From contig JBEPVN010000007.1 of the NCBI GenBank assembly GCA_041691015.1, forward strand, positions 1-40,419: a stretch of DNA of 40,419 bases. The letters run 5' to 3'. The notes under the pieces were generated by a model, which did no database searches, was not told where the DNA came from, and was given only the letters and a program-made list of their open reading frames with translations. Below, in pieces: positions 17,213 to 25,213 of this stretch. Position 1 is the first letter of the stretch. Each line of letters starts with the position of its first letter. Source of the stretch: JBBSJT01 sp041691015. GTDB lineage: Bacteria > Chlamydiota > Chlamydiia > Chlamydiales > Parachlamydiaceae. Position numbers and translations under genes: made by a program.

Positions 17213-18615
17213 AGAGAAGCATCTTTGCTTGTAAACCGCTTATTTTCATCCGGCTCGCACATTTTTTTTAACAAATTTACGGCCTTTGAGGAACATATCC
17301 CACAAAGTACACTCCCATCAAATTCAAGACTAAAATCAGGGTGATCGAATTCGTTTTCCCGGTTTTGAAAAGGAGGTTCATCTGTCAAAGTGGCATAGAG
17401 CGTAGCTCCAAGCTGATACACATCAATACTTTTAAGCTCATCTATTTGTAATTCCTTACCTAGCAGGTTGTATGGAGTGTAGGCTGGGGTATATACTTCT
17501 GCGTACATTGCTTTGTCATCGTTAAGTTGCATCCCGCCAATATCAGCAAAGTGCAAAGTATACCCGGTATCTACAAAAATATTTTCCATTTTGATGTCTG
17601 TTTGAACCAGGTTATGCTGATGCAAATCACTTAAAGTATGAATGAGGAGGGAAAATTGTTTTGATAACAATGTTAATCTTAAATCAATGGGAGTATTTTC
17701 AGAGAGACAAAGCAAATCATGAAATTTATAATAATGACCGACGAAGCAGATTTTTTTTTTGTCATGATTTTCAAAAGAAAAATAGGGAGCTCTTTGAACT
17801 GCACGTGTGATATTTAAACTTTTTAGAAGATTTAGCTTTGTAATTTCGTTTTCAACTTGTTGATAGATAAATTTTCTAACATCTTCTGGTTCCTTATATT
17901 CATCTAAATCCGTTAAGGACTGTTTAAGAACGGCAAAATTTCCTAAGGAAATGTTATGAACCCTATAAACCGTTCCATGATTTCCGGAAAGTAGTTCCTT
18001 TTTTGAGGATTTGTCGATCAGGTAATACGTTTCATCTGTCCCGGCAAATGCTAATATTTTCATGGTATCTATGCGAAGGAAAAAGTGCGCAGGCAATGTA
18101 TGGTGTTCAAGTTCTTTATGAAATGAACGAATTATCTTCATTAAAAGAGACTTTGTGAGAGAGGGTACATCGTTTGAGTCTCTTGAAAACAAATTATCGG
18201 CTGAGAGCATTCCTTCCCTATAATATTGCATCACCTGTTCAAAATGGTCGGTGATTTTATTTAGCTGATTTAACCGATCATTTTTTATTTGATAGAGTTG
18301 ATGAAAACGATACTTAAATTTTAATAGCTTCTTAATAGAAATATGCAACCTATTTGCGCATTCTTCAAGGTCGACATAAGCCTTTTCATCCTTTAAACGA
18401 ACGCAAATTACACTTGTTTTACGAGGTGTTTCTTTGTAGCAGGAGATATCAAAGCGCGTTTCATTTAGATCAAAAATATTGAGGTGAAGTCTTAACTTCT
18501 CGCCACCTGGCAGTATCTGCCGGCCTAACTTTGTGTAACACTTAGCTGGGGTGCTTGTCACGATGCAAGCGTCCAAAAACTTATTAGTAAAAGTTTGCAA
18601 ATTTAAAGAATTCAT
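17173..18615 (-). CDS. Atypical Ser/Thr protein kinase-like protein
   Basis: This 480-residue protein has an unassigned N-terminal half (1-200) and a C-terminal protein-kinase domain. The domain has a glycine-loop-like segment SGNHGTVYRV (210-219), the ATP lysine K231 in FAVLKQ and a catalytic loop NLVQTDIKMENIFV (335-348) that keeps Asp340, Lys342 and Asn345 but replaces HRD with VQTD. A metal-binding Asp358 sits in ADIGG in place of DFG, and subdomain IX reads SIDVYQLGATLYATL. The core residues are kept, so activity is plausible. A TTG start at 18648 would overlap hemA. The ATG at 18615 has AAGGA 8 nt upstream and is preferred. The gene lies 25 bp after hemA. A secreted effector role is possible but unsupported. 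Confidence 0.8.
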   Translation of the reverse strand: MNSLNLQTFTNKFLDACIVTSTPAKCYTKLGRQILPGGEKLRLHLNIFDLNETRFDISCYKETPRKTSVICVRLKDEKAYVDLEECANRLHISIKKLLKFKYRFHQLYQIKNDRLNQLNKITDHFEQVMQYYREGMLSADNLFSRDSNDVPSLTKSLLMKIIRSFHKELEHHTLPAHFFLRIDTMKILAFAGTDETYYLIDKSSKKELLSGNHGTVYRVHNISLGNFAVLKQSLTDLDEYKEPEDVRKFIYQQVENEITKLNLLKSLNITRAVQRAPYFSFENHDKKKICFVGHYYKFHDLLCLSENTPIDLRLTLLSKQFSLLIHTLSDLHQHNLVQTDIKMENIFVDTGYTLHFADIGGMQLNDDKAMYAEVYTPAYTPYNLLGKELQIDELKSIDVYQLGATLYATLTDEPPFQNRENEFDHPDFSLEFDGSVLCGICSSKAVNLLKKMCEPDENKRFTSKDASLYIENPDFSWFPE

Positions 18616-18640
18616 ACAGCTTTTCCTTATTTTTAAGCTG

Positions 18641-19654
18641 TTATGCAAGATGTTTTAAAGCGTATTGTTCTTTTTCTCTAAAGTTTACAATATGTTGTTT
18701 CGTTTCAAAAGCAATCATTTCTTCTGTTTTAAGTATAGTATGGGTCATGTTTATTGTACGCTTGTTTAACAGATCGTTCATTTCATCGATGTTCATCAAA
18801 ACGACACCTTCTTGCAAACCAATTGCCGGATCTATATTTCTTGGAACTGAGAGATCTATTATAAGCTTATGAGATATCCTTGTATTAAATAAAAGATTAT
18901 TTTTAAGCAAATAATAAGGAGCTTTCGTGCCGCATATAATCCAATCATAATCAGATGCCATTTCAAGATCTTTCCAGGGAAGTTGATTTAAATTACTGTG
19001 TTCAGCAATTTTTTTTGCACGTTCTTCTGAACGATTGCAAAGGGTCATTTGGGAGCAATTTTTGGATTTAAAATAACGGATAATTTTATAATTAATGGCA
19101 GAGGCGCCGATAAATAAAATTTTTTTATTTTGCGGGTCTCTAAATTGTAGTTTCCCCGCTGTAAATATGGCATGTTCAAGACTTGGAGATCCTCTTTGAA
19201 GCGGAGATTTAAAGCGGACTTTTTTTCCGATTTTTAGTGCTTTCTGAAAAAGAAAATGAAGCTCTTTTGGAATAATGCAACTTGATTTTGCGCTTTCATA
19301 GGCTTGCTTTACTTGGCCCTGAATTTCTGTTTCTGCAATAATTGCGCTATCTAAGCCGGCTGTGACTCTTGCAAGGTGTAAAAAGCAGTCAAAGCCAAAA
19401 TAAGAGTAGAGTTTTTGCTCAAAGTTATCATCCACTTCATTTCTCAAGATACTCATGATATAGGTGTGCGTTGCAGCTAGGTCCTTTGAGTGAAAATAGA
19501 TCTCAGTGCGGTTGCAGGTAGATAGCAAAATGAAAATGTGATTGCTGTGGATAGAATTTTCAGGTCCGAATTTTCTTAAACAGGTTTTGGCAAGCCTTTC
19601 GCGAAGTTTTAAATCGGCAAGTTTATGATTGATTCCAAGCATCCCTACAAGCAT
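18641..19654 (-). CDS. hemA: Glutamyl-tRNA reductase
   Basis: HemA reduces glutamyl-tRNA(Glu) to glutamate-1-semialdehyde, the first committed step of C5 tetrapyrrole synthesis. The 337-residue protein has GINHKLADLKLRERL near the N terminus, catalytic Cys47 in STCNRTEIY (45-53), the LDSAIIAETEIQGQVKQAY helix (101-119) and an NADPH-binding FIGASAI (181-187). It is shorter than the roughly 420-residue E. coli enzyme because the C-terminal dimerisation region is reduced, as in other chlamydial HemA proteins. In the helix, AE replaces the more common GE. The gene lies near parE/parC as in Chlamydia, but pseB and a palindrome intervene. Confidence 0.93.
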   Translation of the reverse strand: MLVGMLGINHKLADLKLRERLAKTCLRKFGPENSIHSNHIFILLSTCNRTEIYFHSKDLAATHTYIMSILRNEVDDNFEQKLYSYFGFDCFLHLARVTAGLDSAIIAETEIQGQVKQAYESAKSSCIIPKELHFLFQKALKIGKKVRFKSPLQRGSPSLEHAIFTAGKLQFRDPQNKKILFIGASAINYKIIRYFKSKNCSQMTLCNRSEERAKKIAEHSNLNQLPWKDLEMASDYDWIICGTKAPYYLLKNNLLFNTRISHKLIIDLSVPRNIDPAIGLQEGVVLMNIDEMNDLLNKRTINMTHTILKTEEMIAFETKQHIVNFREKEQYALKHLA

Positions 19655-19743
19655 TTAATGTGAAACCCCTATGAATATTTCCAAATAAAGGGTTATAGTT
19701 AAAACCTACATTTCTTGACAAACAAATATTTCGATAATGTTGG

Positions 19744-19825
19744 AGAGCGAGCTTTGATTGCTTAAAATACGGTGCCAGCCTTGAAAAAAGCTGACCCCGT
19801 ATTTTAAGTAATCAAAGCTCGCTCT
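19744..19825. repeat. Long imperfect palindrome (REP/MITE-like element) between hemA and pseB
   Basis: Left arm 19744-19772 and right arm 19797-19825 are complementary over 29 bp with a single G/T mismatch. The inner bases extend the pairing (GTGCCAGC against GCTGACCC) around a CTTGAAAAAA-type loop, giving an 82-nt hairpin. It is far longer than a normal terminator and lacks a T-tract in the minus direction. The outer end of the right arm supplies part of the pseB stop codon (TAG at 19824-19826). Palindromes with GGGTCAGC/GCTGACCC cores resemble REP-type sequences moved by RAYT transposases, but no transposase is in the window. Confidence 0.75.
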
Positions 19826-20837
19826 ACTTCAAAAAGGTCTTAATGTCGTTAACATTAAGCCACTGTTTATTAGTGTTGGATGCATAAGAAAAATCGCCGG
19901 GCAAAACGCCCCCCTCTCTTCCTTTAAGGAATTTTTCAAGCTTTAGGGCGTTATGCGTATAGATTTCTGGGATGATCATGTAATGATCGCTAAATTCAAG
20001 AGTATGTCTAGCATCTTCATTTCCGATCATGAGCTCATGTAATTTCTCACCTTCCCTGATTCCCTTGACATCAAGCTCCACTTTGCCGGCAAGTCCCTCT
20101 GCGATATCGACAATTTTTACACTCGGTATTTTCGGAACATAAATTTCACCGCCGCGTGCATCTTTTAAACAATTGATGACAAAATCAACAGCTTGATCAA
20201 GTGTAATCCAAAATCTGGTCATGCGGATGTCTGTTACCGGCAATTTAAGGGCGCCATTAGAAAGGAGTTTTTTCCAAAAGGGGATAACGCTACCTCTACT
20301 GCTTGCGACGTTGCCGTAGCGGACTACAGAAAAAGTCGGCTTTTCTCTTTTGCCGGTGTAAGAATTTGCGGCGACAAAAAGTTTATCTGAGCATAATTTG
20401 CTAGCGCCGTAGAGATTGATTGGGTTTGCAGCTTTATCTGTTGAAAGAGCGATTACTTTTTCAACCGAGCAATTGATACTAGCATCTATGATATTCATTG
20501 CGCCAAGCACGTTTGTTTTGATAAATTCCGCAGGGTTGTATTCTGCTGCCGGCACTTGCTTTAGTGCTGCCGTATGTATGATATAATTTACTTCGCTAAA
20601 CGCCCTATCCAGTCTATCCTTGTCCCGGACATCGCCTAAAAAATAGCGGATTTTTGAACTATTGAAAATTGGGTCCAATCCAAGCATTTCATGTTGCTTC
20701 CATTCATCCCTACTAAAAATAATCAATTTTGAACATTCGTCTTCTTCTAAAATTTTCTTTGCAAGAGCATTGCCCAAACTGCCGGTGCCTCCGGTAATTA
20801 AAACTGTTTTGTTTTTAAAAAAAGAATCGTTGTTCAT
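19824..20837 (-). CDS. pseB: UDP-N-acetylglucosamine 4,6-dehydratase (PseB-like)
   Basis: This 337-residue extended SDR enzyme is predicted to convert UDP-GlcNAc to a 4-keto-6-deoxy sugar, the first step of pseudaminic-acid-type or related surface sugar synthesis. It has NAD-binding GGTGSLG (16-22), FSRDEWKQHEM, FLGDVRDKDRL, HTAALKQVPAAEYNP and the active-site block STDKAANPINLYGASK (122-137, with Asp124, Lys125, Tyr133, Lys137), followed by VVRYGNVASSRGSVIPFW. A longer frame reaches 20903, but AAGGA sits 8 nt before the ATG at 20837, so the shorter form is chosen. No other pse gene is in the window. It is divergent from parE. Confidence 0.9.
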   Translation of the reverse strand: MNNDSFFKNKTVLITGGTGSLGNALAKKILEEDECSKLIIFSRDEWKQHEMLGLDPIFNSSKIRYFLGDVRDKDRLDRAFSEVNYIIHTAALKQVPAAEYNPAEFIKTNVLGAMNIIDASINCSVEKVIALSTDKAANPINLYGASKLCSDKLFVAANSYTGKREKPTFSVVRYGNVASSRGSVIPFWKKLLSNGALKLPVTDIRMTRFWITLDQAVDFVINCLKDARGGEIYVPKIPSVKIVDIAEGLAGKVELDVKGIREGEKLHELMIGNEDARHTLEFSDHYMIIPEIYTHNALKLEKFLKGREGGVLPGDFSYASNTNKQWLNVNDIKTFLK

Positions 20838-20926
20838 AAAGGTCATCCTTAAAGTTAAGCTGGATTTTGAATTCCATTCCGTATATATATAATACTTTAG
20901 CAATTAATTAACAGTTTAAAGGTCTT

Positions 20927-22777
20927 ATGGCAAAACAATACGATGAAAGTACAGTTAAAACATTGGATGCCCTTGCCCATATTCGTTTAAGATCCGGGAT
21001 GTATATCGGTAGGCTTGGCGATGGATCCCATCCAGACGACGGCATTTATATCATGTTAAAGGAAGTGCTCGATAATAGCGTCGATGAATTCATCATGAAG
21101 CATGGCAAAAAAATTGTCATCGATTTTAATCCATCCAACCAAAAAGTTTCTGTTCGAGATTATGGAAGAGGTATTCCGCTTGGTAAAGTTGTCGACTGCG
21201 TAAGCCAGATCAATACGGGTGCAAAATATAATGACGATGTCTTTCAATTTTCGGTGGGTCTTAACGGGGTTGGTACTAAAGCTGTTAATGCATTATCCAA
21301 TCATTTTCTTGTTAAAAGTTATAGAGACGGCAAATATGTCGAAGCAATTTTTTCACAAGGAAAGCTTTTAAAAAAAAATGAAGGCTCCACAAAGGAAGCA
21401 GATGGAACATATGTTGAATTTATTCCCGACACAGAAATTTTTAAAAAATTTGCCTATCAGACAGAATATATTATTAAGAGATTGTGGCATTATGCTTATT
21501 TGAATACAGGTTTATCCCTTTTCTTTAACGACGAAGTCATTGAATCAAAAAATGGACTGCTCGATCTTTTAAATGCTGAAGTGTCAGATGACAGGCTTTA
21601 TGAGCCGCTTCATTACCGCGGAAAATTTTTGGAATTTGCATTTTTACACACACAAAGCTATGGAGAGAGTTATTTTTCTTTTGTAAACGGACAATACACA
21701 TCAGATGGCGGAACGCATCTTTCAGCATTTCGGGAAGGTCTTTTAAAAGGAGTGAATGAATTTTCAAAGAAGAACTTTCAGGGTGTTGATGTTAGAGAGG
21801 GCATTGTCGGGACTGTTTTAGTTAAAGTTAAAGACCCTATTTTTGAGTCCCAGACAAAAAATAAATTGAGCAACACAGAAATCAGAGGCTCGATTGTTCA
21901 AGAAGTTAAAGATGCTGTGAGCGACCTTCTTTATAAAAATCCAACATCTGCAAATAGTTTGATCGAGAGGATTGCTTTTAATGAAAAGCTTCGTAAAGAG
22001 CTTGCCGCAGTAAAGAAAGAAGCAAAAGAAAAGCAAAAGAAAATTTCATTCAAAATCCCGAAGCTGCGCGACTGTAAATACCATTATCAGGATGAGTCCG
22101 GTAAAGGCGAAAAAACGATGATCTTCTTAACGGAAGGAGATTCAGCAAGTGCCTCTGTTGTAGCCTCTAGAGACCCCTTCACGCAAGCTGTTTTTTCGTT
22201 AAAAGGAAAGCCTTTGAATGTTCATGGCATGAAGATTGACCAGCTTTATAAAAATGAAGAAATGTTTAATGTCATGAGCGCCTTAAATATCGAAGATGAT
22301 ATCCAAAACTTAAGATACAACAAAGTCGTTCTTGCAACAGATGCAGACGTTGACGGGATGCATATCCGCAACTTGCTGATCACCTTTTTCCTAACTTATT
22401 TTGAAGGTCTTGTCTTAAATGGGCATCTTTATGTTTTGGAAACTCCGATCTTTAAAGTGCGAAATAAAGAAAAAACATTTTATTGCTATACGGAAGATGA
22501 GCGCGATGAAGCTATTGCCAAACTTAAAAAAGGTGTAGAAGTTACTAGGTTTAAAGGGCTTGGAGAAATCTCTCCAAAGGAATTTGGACAATTTATCGGT
22601 AAGGATATTAAACTTTTACCAGTTTCTGTGAATATGTTTTCGGATATAAAATCGACACTGGAATTTTATATGGGTAAAAACACACCCGAAAGAAAAGCGT
22701 TTATCATGAAGAATTTGATTAATGATGAAGATCAGTCTTTGCAGGAAATTGCAAGATTGCAAAGTTTAAAGGCTTAA
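20927..22777 (+). CDS. parE: DNA topoisomerase IV subunit B / second GyrB
   Basis: This 616-residue GHKL ATPase/Toprim subunit of a type IIA topoisomerase has the ATP-binding helix EVLDNSVDEF (46-55, Glu46), DYGRGIP (78-84) and a GVGTKAVNAL lid. The Toprim motif TEGDSAS is at about 401-407 and the metal-binding DADVDG at about 474-479, then the KGLGEISPKEF segment. Toprim reads EGDSASAS instead of EGDSAGGS, a variant also seen in Bacteroidetes-type ParE. The protein lacks the GyrB insert, consistent with ParE. It pairs with the adjacent parC gene 13 bp downstream and corresponds to the chlamydial gyrB_2 (CT661) locus. Confidence 0.93.
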   Translation: MAKQYDESTVKTLDALAHIRLRSGMYIGRLGDGSHPDDGIYIMLKEVLDNSVDEFIMKHGKKIVIDFNPSNQKVSVRDYGRGIPLGKVVDCVSQINTGAKYNDDVFQFSVGLNGVGTKAVNALSNHFLVKSYRDGKYVEAIFSQGKLLKKNEGSTKEADGTYVEFIPDTEIFKKFAYQTEYIIKRLWHYAYLNTGLSLFFNDEVIESKNGLLDLLNAEVSDDRLYEPLHYRGKFLEFAFLHTQSYGESYFSFVNGQYTSDGGTHLSAFREGLLKGVNEFSKKNFQGVDVREGIVGTVLVKVKDPIFESQTKNKLSNTEIRGSIVQEVKDAVSDLLYKNPTSANSLIERIAFNEKLRKELAAVKKEAKEKQKKISFKIPKLRDCKYHYQDESGKGEKTMIFLTEGDSASASVVASRDPFTQAVFSLKGKPLNVHGMKIDQLYKNEEMFNVMSALNIEDDIQNLRYNKVVLATDADVDGMHIRNLLITFFLTYFEGLVLNGHLYVLETPIFKVRNKEKTFYCYTEDERDEAIAKLKKGVEVTRFKGLGEISPKEFGQFIGKDIKLLPVSVNMFSDIKSTLEFYMGKNTPERKAFIMKNLINDEDQSLQEIARLQSLKA

Positions 22778-22790
22778 AAGGAAGAGATAT

Positions 22791-24692
22791 ATGGACGATG
22801 TCAAAGCTTTGATGAAAGATAATTACCTTAAGTATGCCTCTTATGTTATTTTAGACAGGGCGATTCCAAATGTGATAGATGGTCTAAAACCTGTTCAGAG
22901 ACGTCTTTTACATACTTTGCTAACTATGCATGACGGAAAGCTTCATAAAGTGGCAAACGTAGCCGGTCAAACGATGCAGTACCACCCGCACGGTGATGCA
23001 GCAATCATTGAAGCCCTTGTCAACCTCTCCAACAAAGGCTATTTGTTAGACCAACAAGGAAACTTTGGAAATATTTTTACAGGCGATCCGGCAGCTGCTG
23101 CTCGTTACATTGAAACCAGATTAACGCCTCTTGCAAAAGAAACACTTTTTAATCCGCACCTTACGCAGTTTATTCCCTCTTATGACGGCAGAAACCAAGA
23201 ACCTATTTGCCTGCCTGCTAAAATCCCCGTATTATTGATGCAAGGGGTAGATGGCATTGCAGTAGGTATGGCAACACATATTCTTCCGCATAATTTTATC
23301 GAGCTGTTAGAGGCAGAAATTGCCATATTAGAGGATCGACCCTTTACTATTTTGCCGGATTTTTTGACAGGCGGCATCATGGATGCATCGGACTATCAAA
23401 AAGGAAAAGGAAAAGTAAAGCTTCGGGCCAAAGTCGAAGTTAGGGATGTAAAAACGCTTGTCATTACAGAAATTTGCTACGGCACAACGACAGAGTCATT
23501 AATCAGGTCTGTAGATGAGGCTGCAAAACGCGGTAAAATCAAGATTGATTCCATCAATGATTATACGGCAGAACATGTGGAAATCGAAATTAAGCTTCCT
23601 CGTGGAGTTTATGCAGAAGAATTGATCGATGCCCTCTATGTATATACAGAGTGCGAAGTATCGCTTACATCACAAATTGTCGTGATTAAAGATAATTTTC
23701 CGTGGGAGCCCAACATTGATGAAATTTTGCATTTAAATGTCGAAAAATTAGAAGGCTATTTAAAGCAAGAACTGGAAATTGATGAAAAACGTATTTTAGA
23801 CAAAGTTTTTGATAAGACTTTAGAGCAAATTTTTATTGAGAACAGGCTTTATAAAAAGATTGAGAATGTAAGCTCCAACGATAAAATTCATGACACTGTA
23901 GAGGAAAGCTTAAAACCTTTTCATAAGCTTTTGCTTAGAGTCCCAACTTATGATGATCGCGAAAAACTTTTAAATATTCCGATCCGCCGTATCTCCAAGT
24001 TTGATTTGGATAAAAACCAAGAGGAAATCGCTTCTTTAAATAAGGAAGTTAAGGAAGTTGAAAAAAACTTGAAAACCATTAAGAAATACACGATCGGCTA
24101 TTTGAAAGACTTGATCAAAAAACATGGCAAAAATCATCCACGAAAAACGCAAATTAAGGAAATTGAACAAGTAGACTTAAGGGCCATCAAAACGAAAAAT
24201 ATAAAAGTGGGATTTGATCCGGATTCTGGTTTTATCGGAACAAAGGTTGCAAGCGATATACATTTTGAATGCACGAATTTTGATAAGATATTAGTTGTGC
24301 ATAAAGATGGTACTTATCAAGTTATGAACACCCCCGAGAAGCAATATGTACTTAAAAAAGGCACAAAAGTTGCCTTTGTTGGTGCAGCAGATAAGAAGAG
24401 TGTGTTTAGCGTGGTGTACCGCGATCCAAAAACCAATCTTTGTTATGCTAAGCGTTTTATCATCACTCAATTTATCCTGGACAAGGAATACCGCTTTATT
24501 GAAGAGGGGATGGACCTGCAATTTATTTCAACTGAACCTGAATTAAAAGTGGAATTGCAGTTTATACCAAAAATTAAGCAGAAGCTTGCAAAAGTGGAAT
24601 TTAACGTTTCTGGCGTTCTTGTAAAGGGTGTGAGTGCAAAAGGCATTCGTATGGCAAACCGCGAAGTCAAAAAAGTCGTGCTAATGAAATAG
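22791..24692 (+). CDS. parC: DNA topoisomerase IV subunit A / second GyrA
   Basis: The 633-residue DNA cleavage subunit has the winged-helix DNA-binding region KPVQRRLLHTL, YHPHGDAAIIEA (64-75) and the catalytic Arg105-Tyr106 in AARYIETRL. QGVDGIAVGMATHILPHN follows, and a coiled-coil segment lies at about 400-455. The C-terminal beta-pinwheel is short: 633 residues against about 750 for E. coli ParC. At the position equivalent to GyrA Ser83/ParC Ser80 it has Ala70, with Glu74 at the second quinolone-contact site. The gene is in an operon with parE and matches chlamydial gyrA_2 (CT660). Decatenation is the expected main role. Confidence 0.92.
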   Translation: MDDVKALMKDNYLKYASYVILDRAIPNVIDGLKPVQRRLLHTLLTMHDGKLHKVANVAGQTMQYHPHGDAAIIEALVNLSNKGYLLDQQGNFGNIFTGDPAAAARYIETRLTPLAKETLFNPHLTQFIPSYDGRNQEPICLPAKIPVLLMQGVDGIAVGMATHILPHNFIELLEAEIAILEDRPFTILPDFLTGGIMDASDYQKGKGKVKLRAKVEVRDVKTLVITEICYGTTTESLIRSVDEAAKRGKIKIDSINDYTAEHVEIEIKLPRGVYAEELIDALYVYTECEVSLTSQIVVIKDNFPWEPNIDEILHLNVEKLEGYLKQELEIDEKRILDKVFDKTLEQIFIENRLYKKIENVSSNDKIHDTVEESLKPFHKLLLRVPTYDDREKLLNIPIRRISKFDLDKNQEEIASLNKEVKEVEKNLKTIKKYTIGYLKDLIKKHGKNHPRKTQIKEIEQVDLRAIKTKNIKVGFDPDSGFIGTKVASDIHFECTNFDKILVVHKDGTYQVMNTPEKQYVLKKGTKVAFVGAADKKSVFSVVYRDPKTNLCYAKRFIITQFILDKEYRFIEEGMDLQFISTEPELKVELQFIPKIKQKLAKVEFNVSGVLVKGVSAKGIRMANREVKKVVLMK

Positions 24693-24701
24693 GGATAATC
24701 G

Positions 24702-25142
24702 ATGAATCTTGAGGTTGCTTTAAATAGAAGTCAAACATGCGAAGCATTTTATGAGATTTTTAATGCGCATGTGCATGTCAAAATTGACAAAGTTTGGGGA
24801 GTTGATCTAGTAAGCGTTGAGGGATATACAGGCTCTATATCGACAGATTTTATCGCAGAAGAAATTATCGCTAAGTTTAGCAATATCAAACCCGATGAAT
24901 CAGCGATTCAACTAGCTGAACTTTTAAAAAATAAAGTTTTTATACCCCTAAGAGAGCGTGTTGTTAAATTAGAAATCAATGATTGCAGTGCATTGTTATT
25001 TTATACACTCCGCAACATAGTACGTATCAGTTATACACCGGATTGTCCCCATCTTTCTCACGGTTATGCAGTATTAAAGCATAGCATGTGTCTGTCATTT
25101 TTGGACCCGGCTTATGATATAATGGGCTCAAAATACCTTTAA
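24702..25142 (+). CDS. Hypothetical protein in the parE-parC operon
   Basis: I do not recognise this 146-residue protein. It looks soluble and of mixed alpha/beta type, with no signal peptide, membrane segment or clear catalytic motif. Cys and His are scattered through it, including CPHLSHGY near the C terminus. It starts 9 bp after the parC stop, so it is very likely co-transcribed with parE/parC. Whether it is functionally linked to the topoisomerase cannot be told from sequence. Confidence 0.6.
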   Translation: MNLEVALNRSQTCEAFYEIFNAHVHVKIDKVWGVDLVSVEGYTGSISTDFIAEEIIAKFSNIKPDESAIQLAELLKNKVFIPLRERVVKLEINDCSALLFYTLRNIVRISYTPDCPHLSHGYAVLKHSMCLSFLDPAYDIMGSKYL

Positions 25143-25213
25143 AGTGATTTTCTGTCGTGAGTACCGTATAACCGCTCTAAAAAGCTTGTGCCATTTCAGA
25201 GTAATTTATAGTT

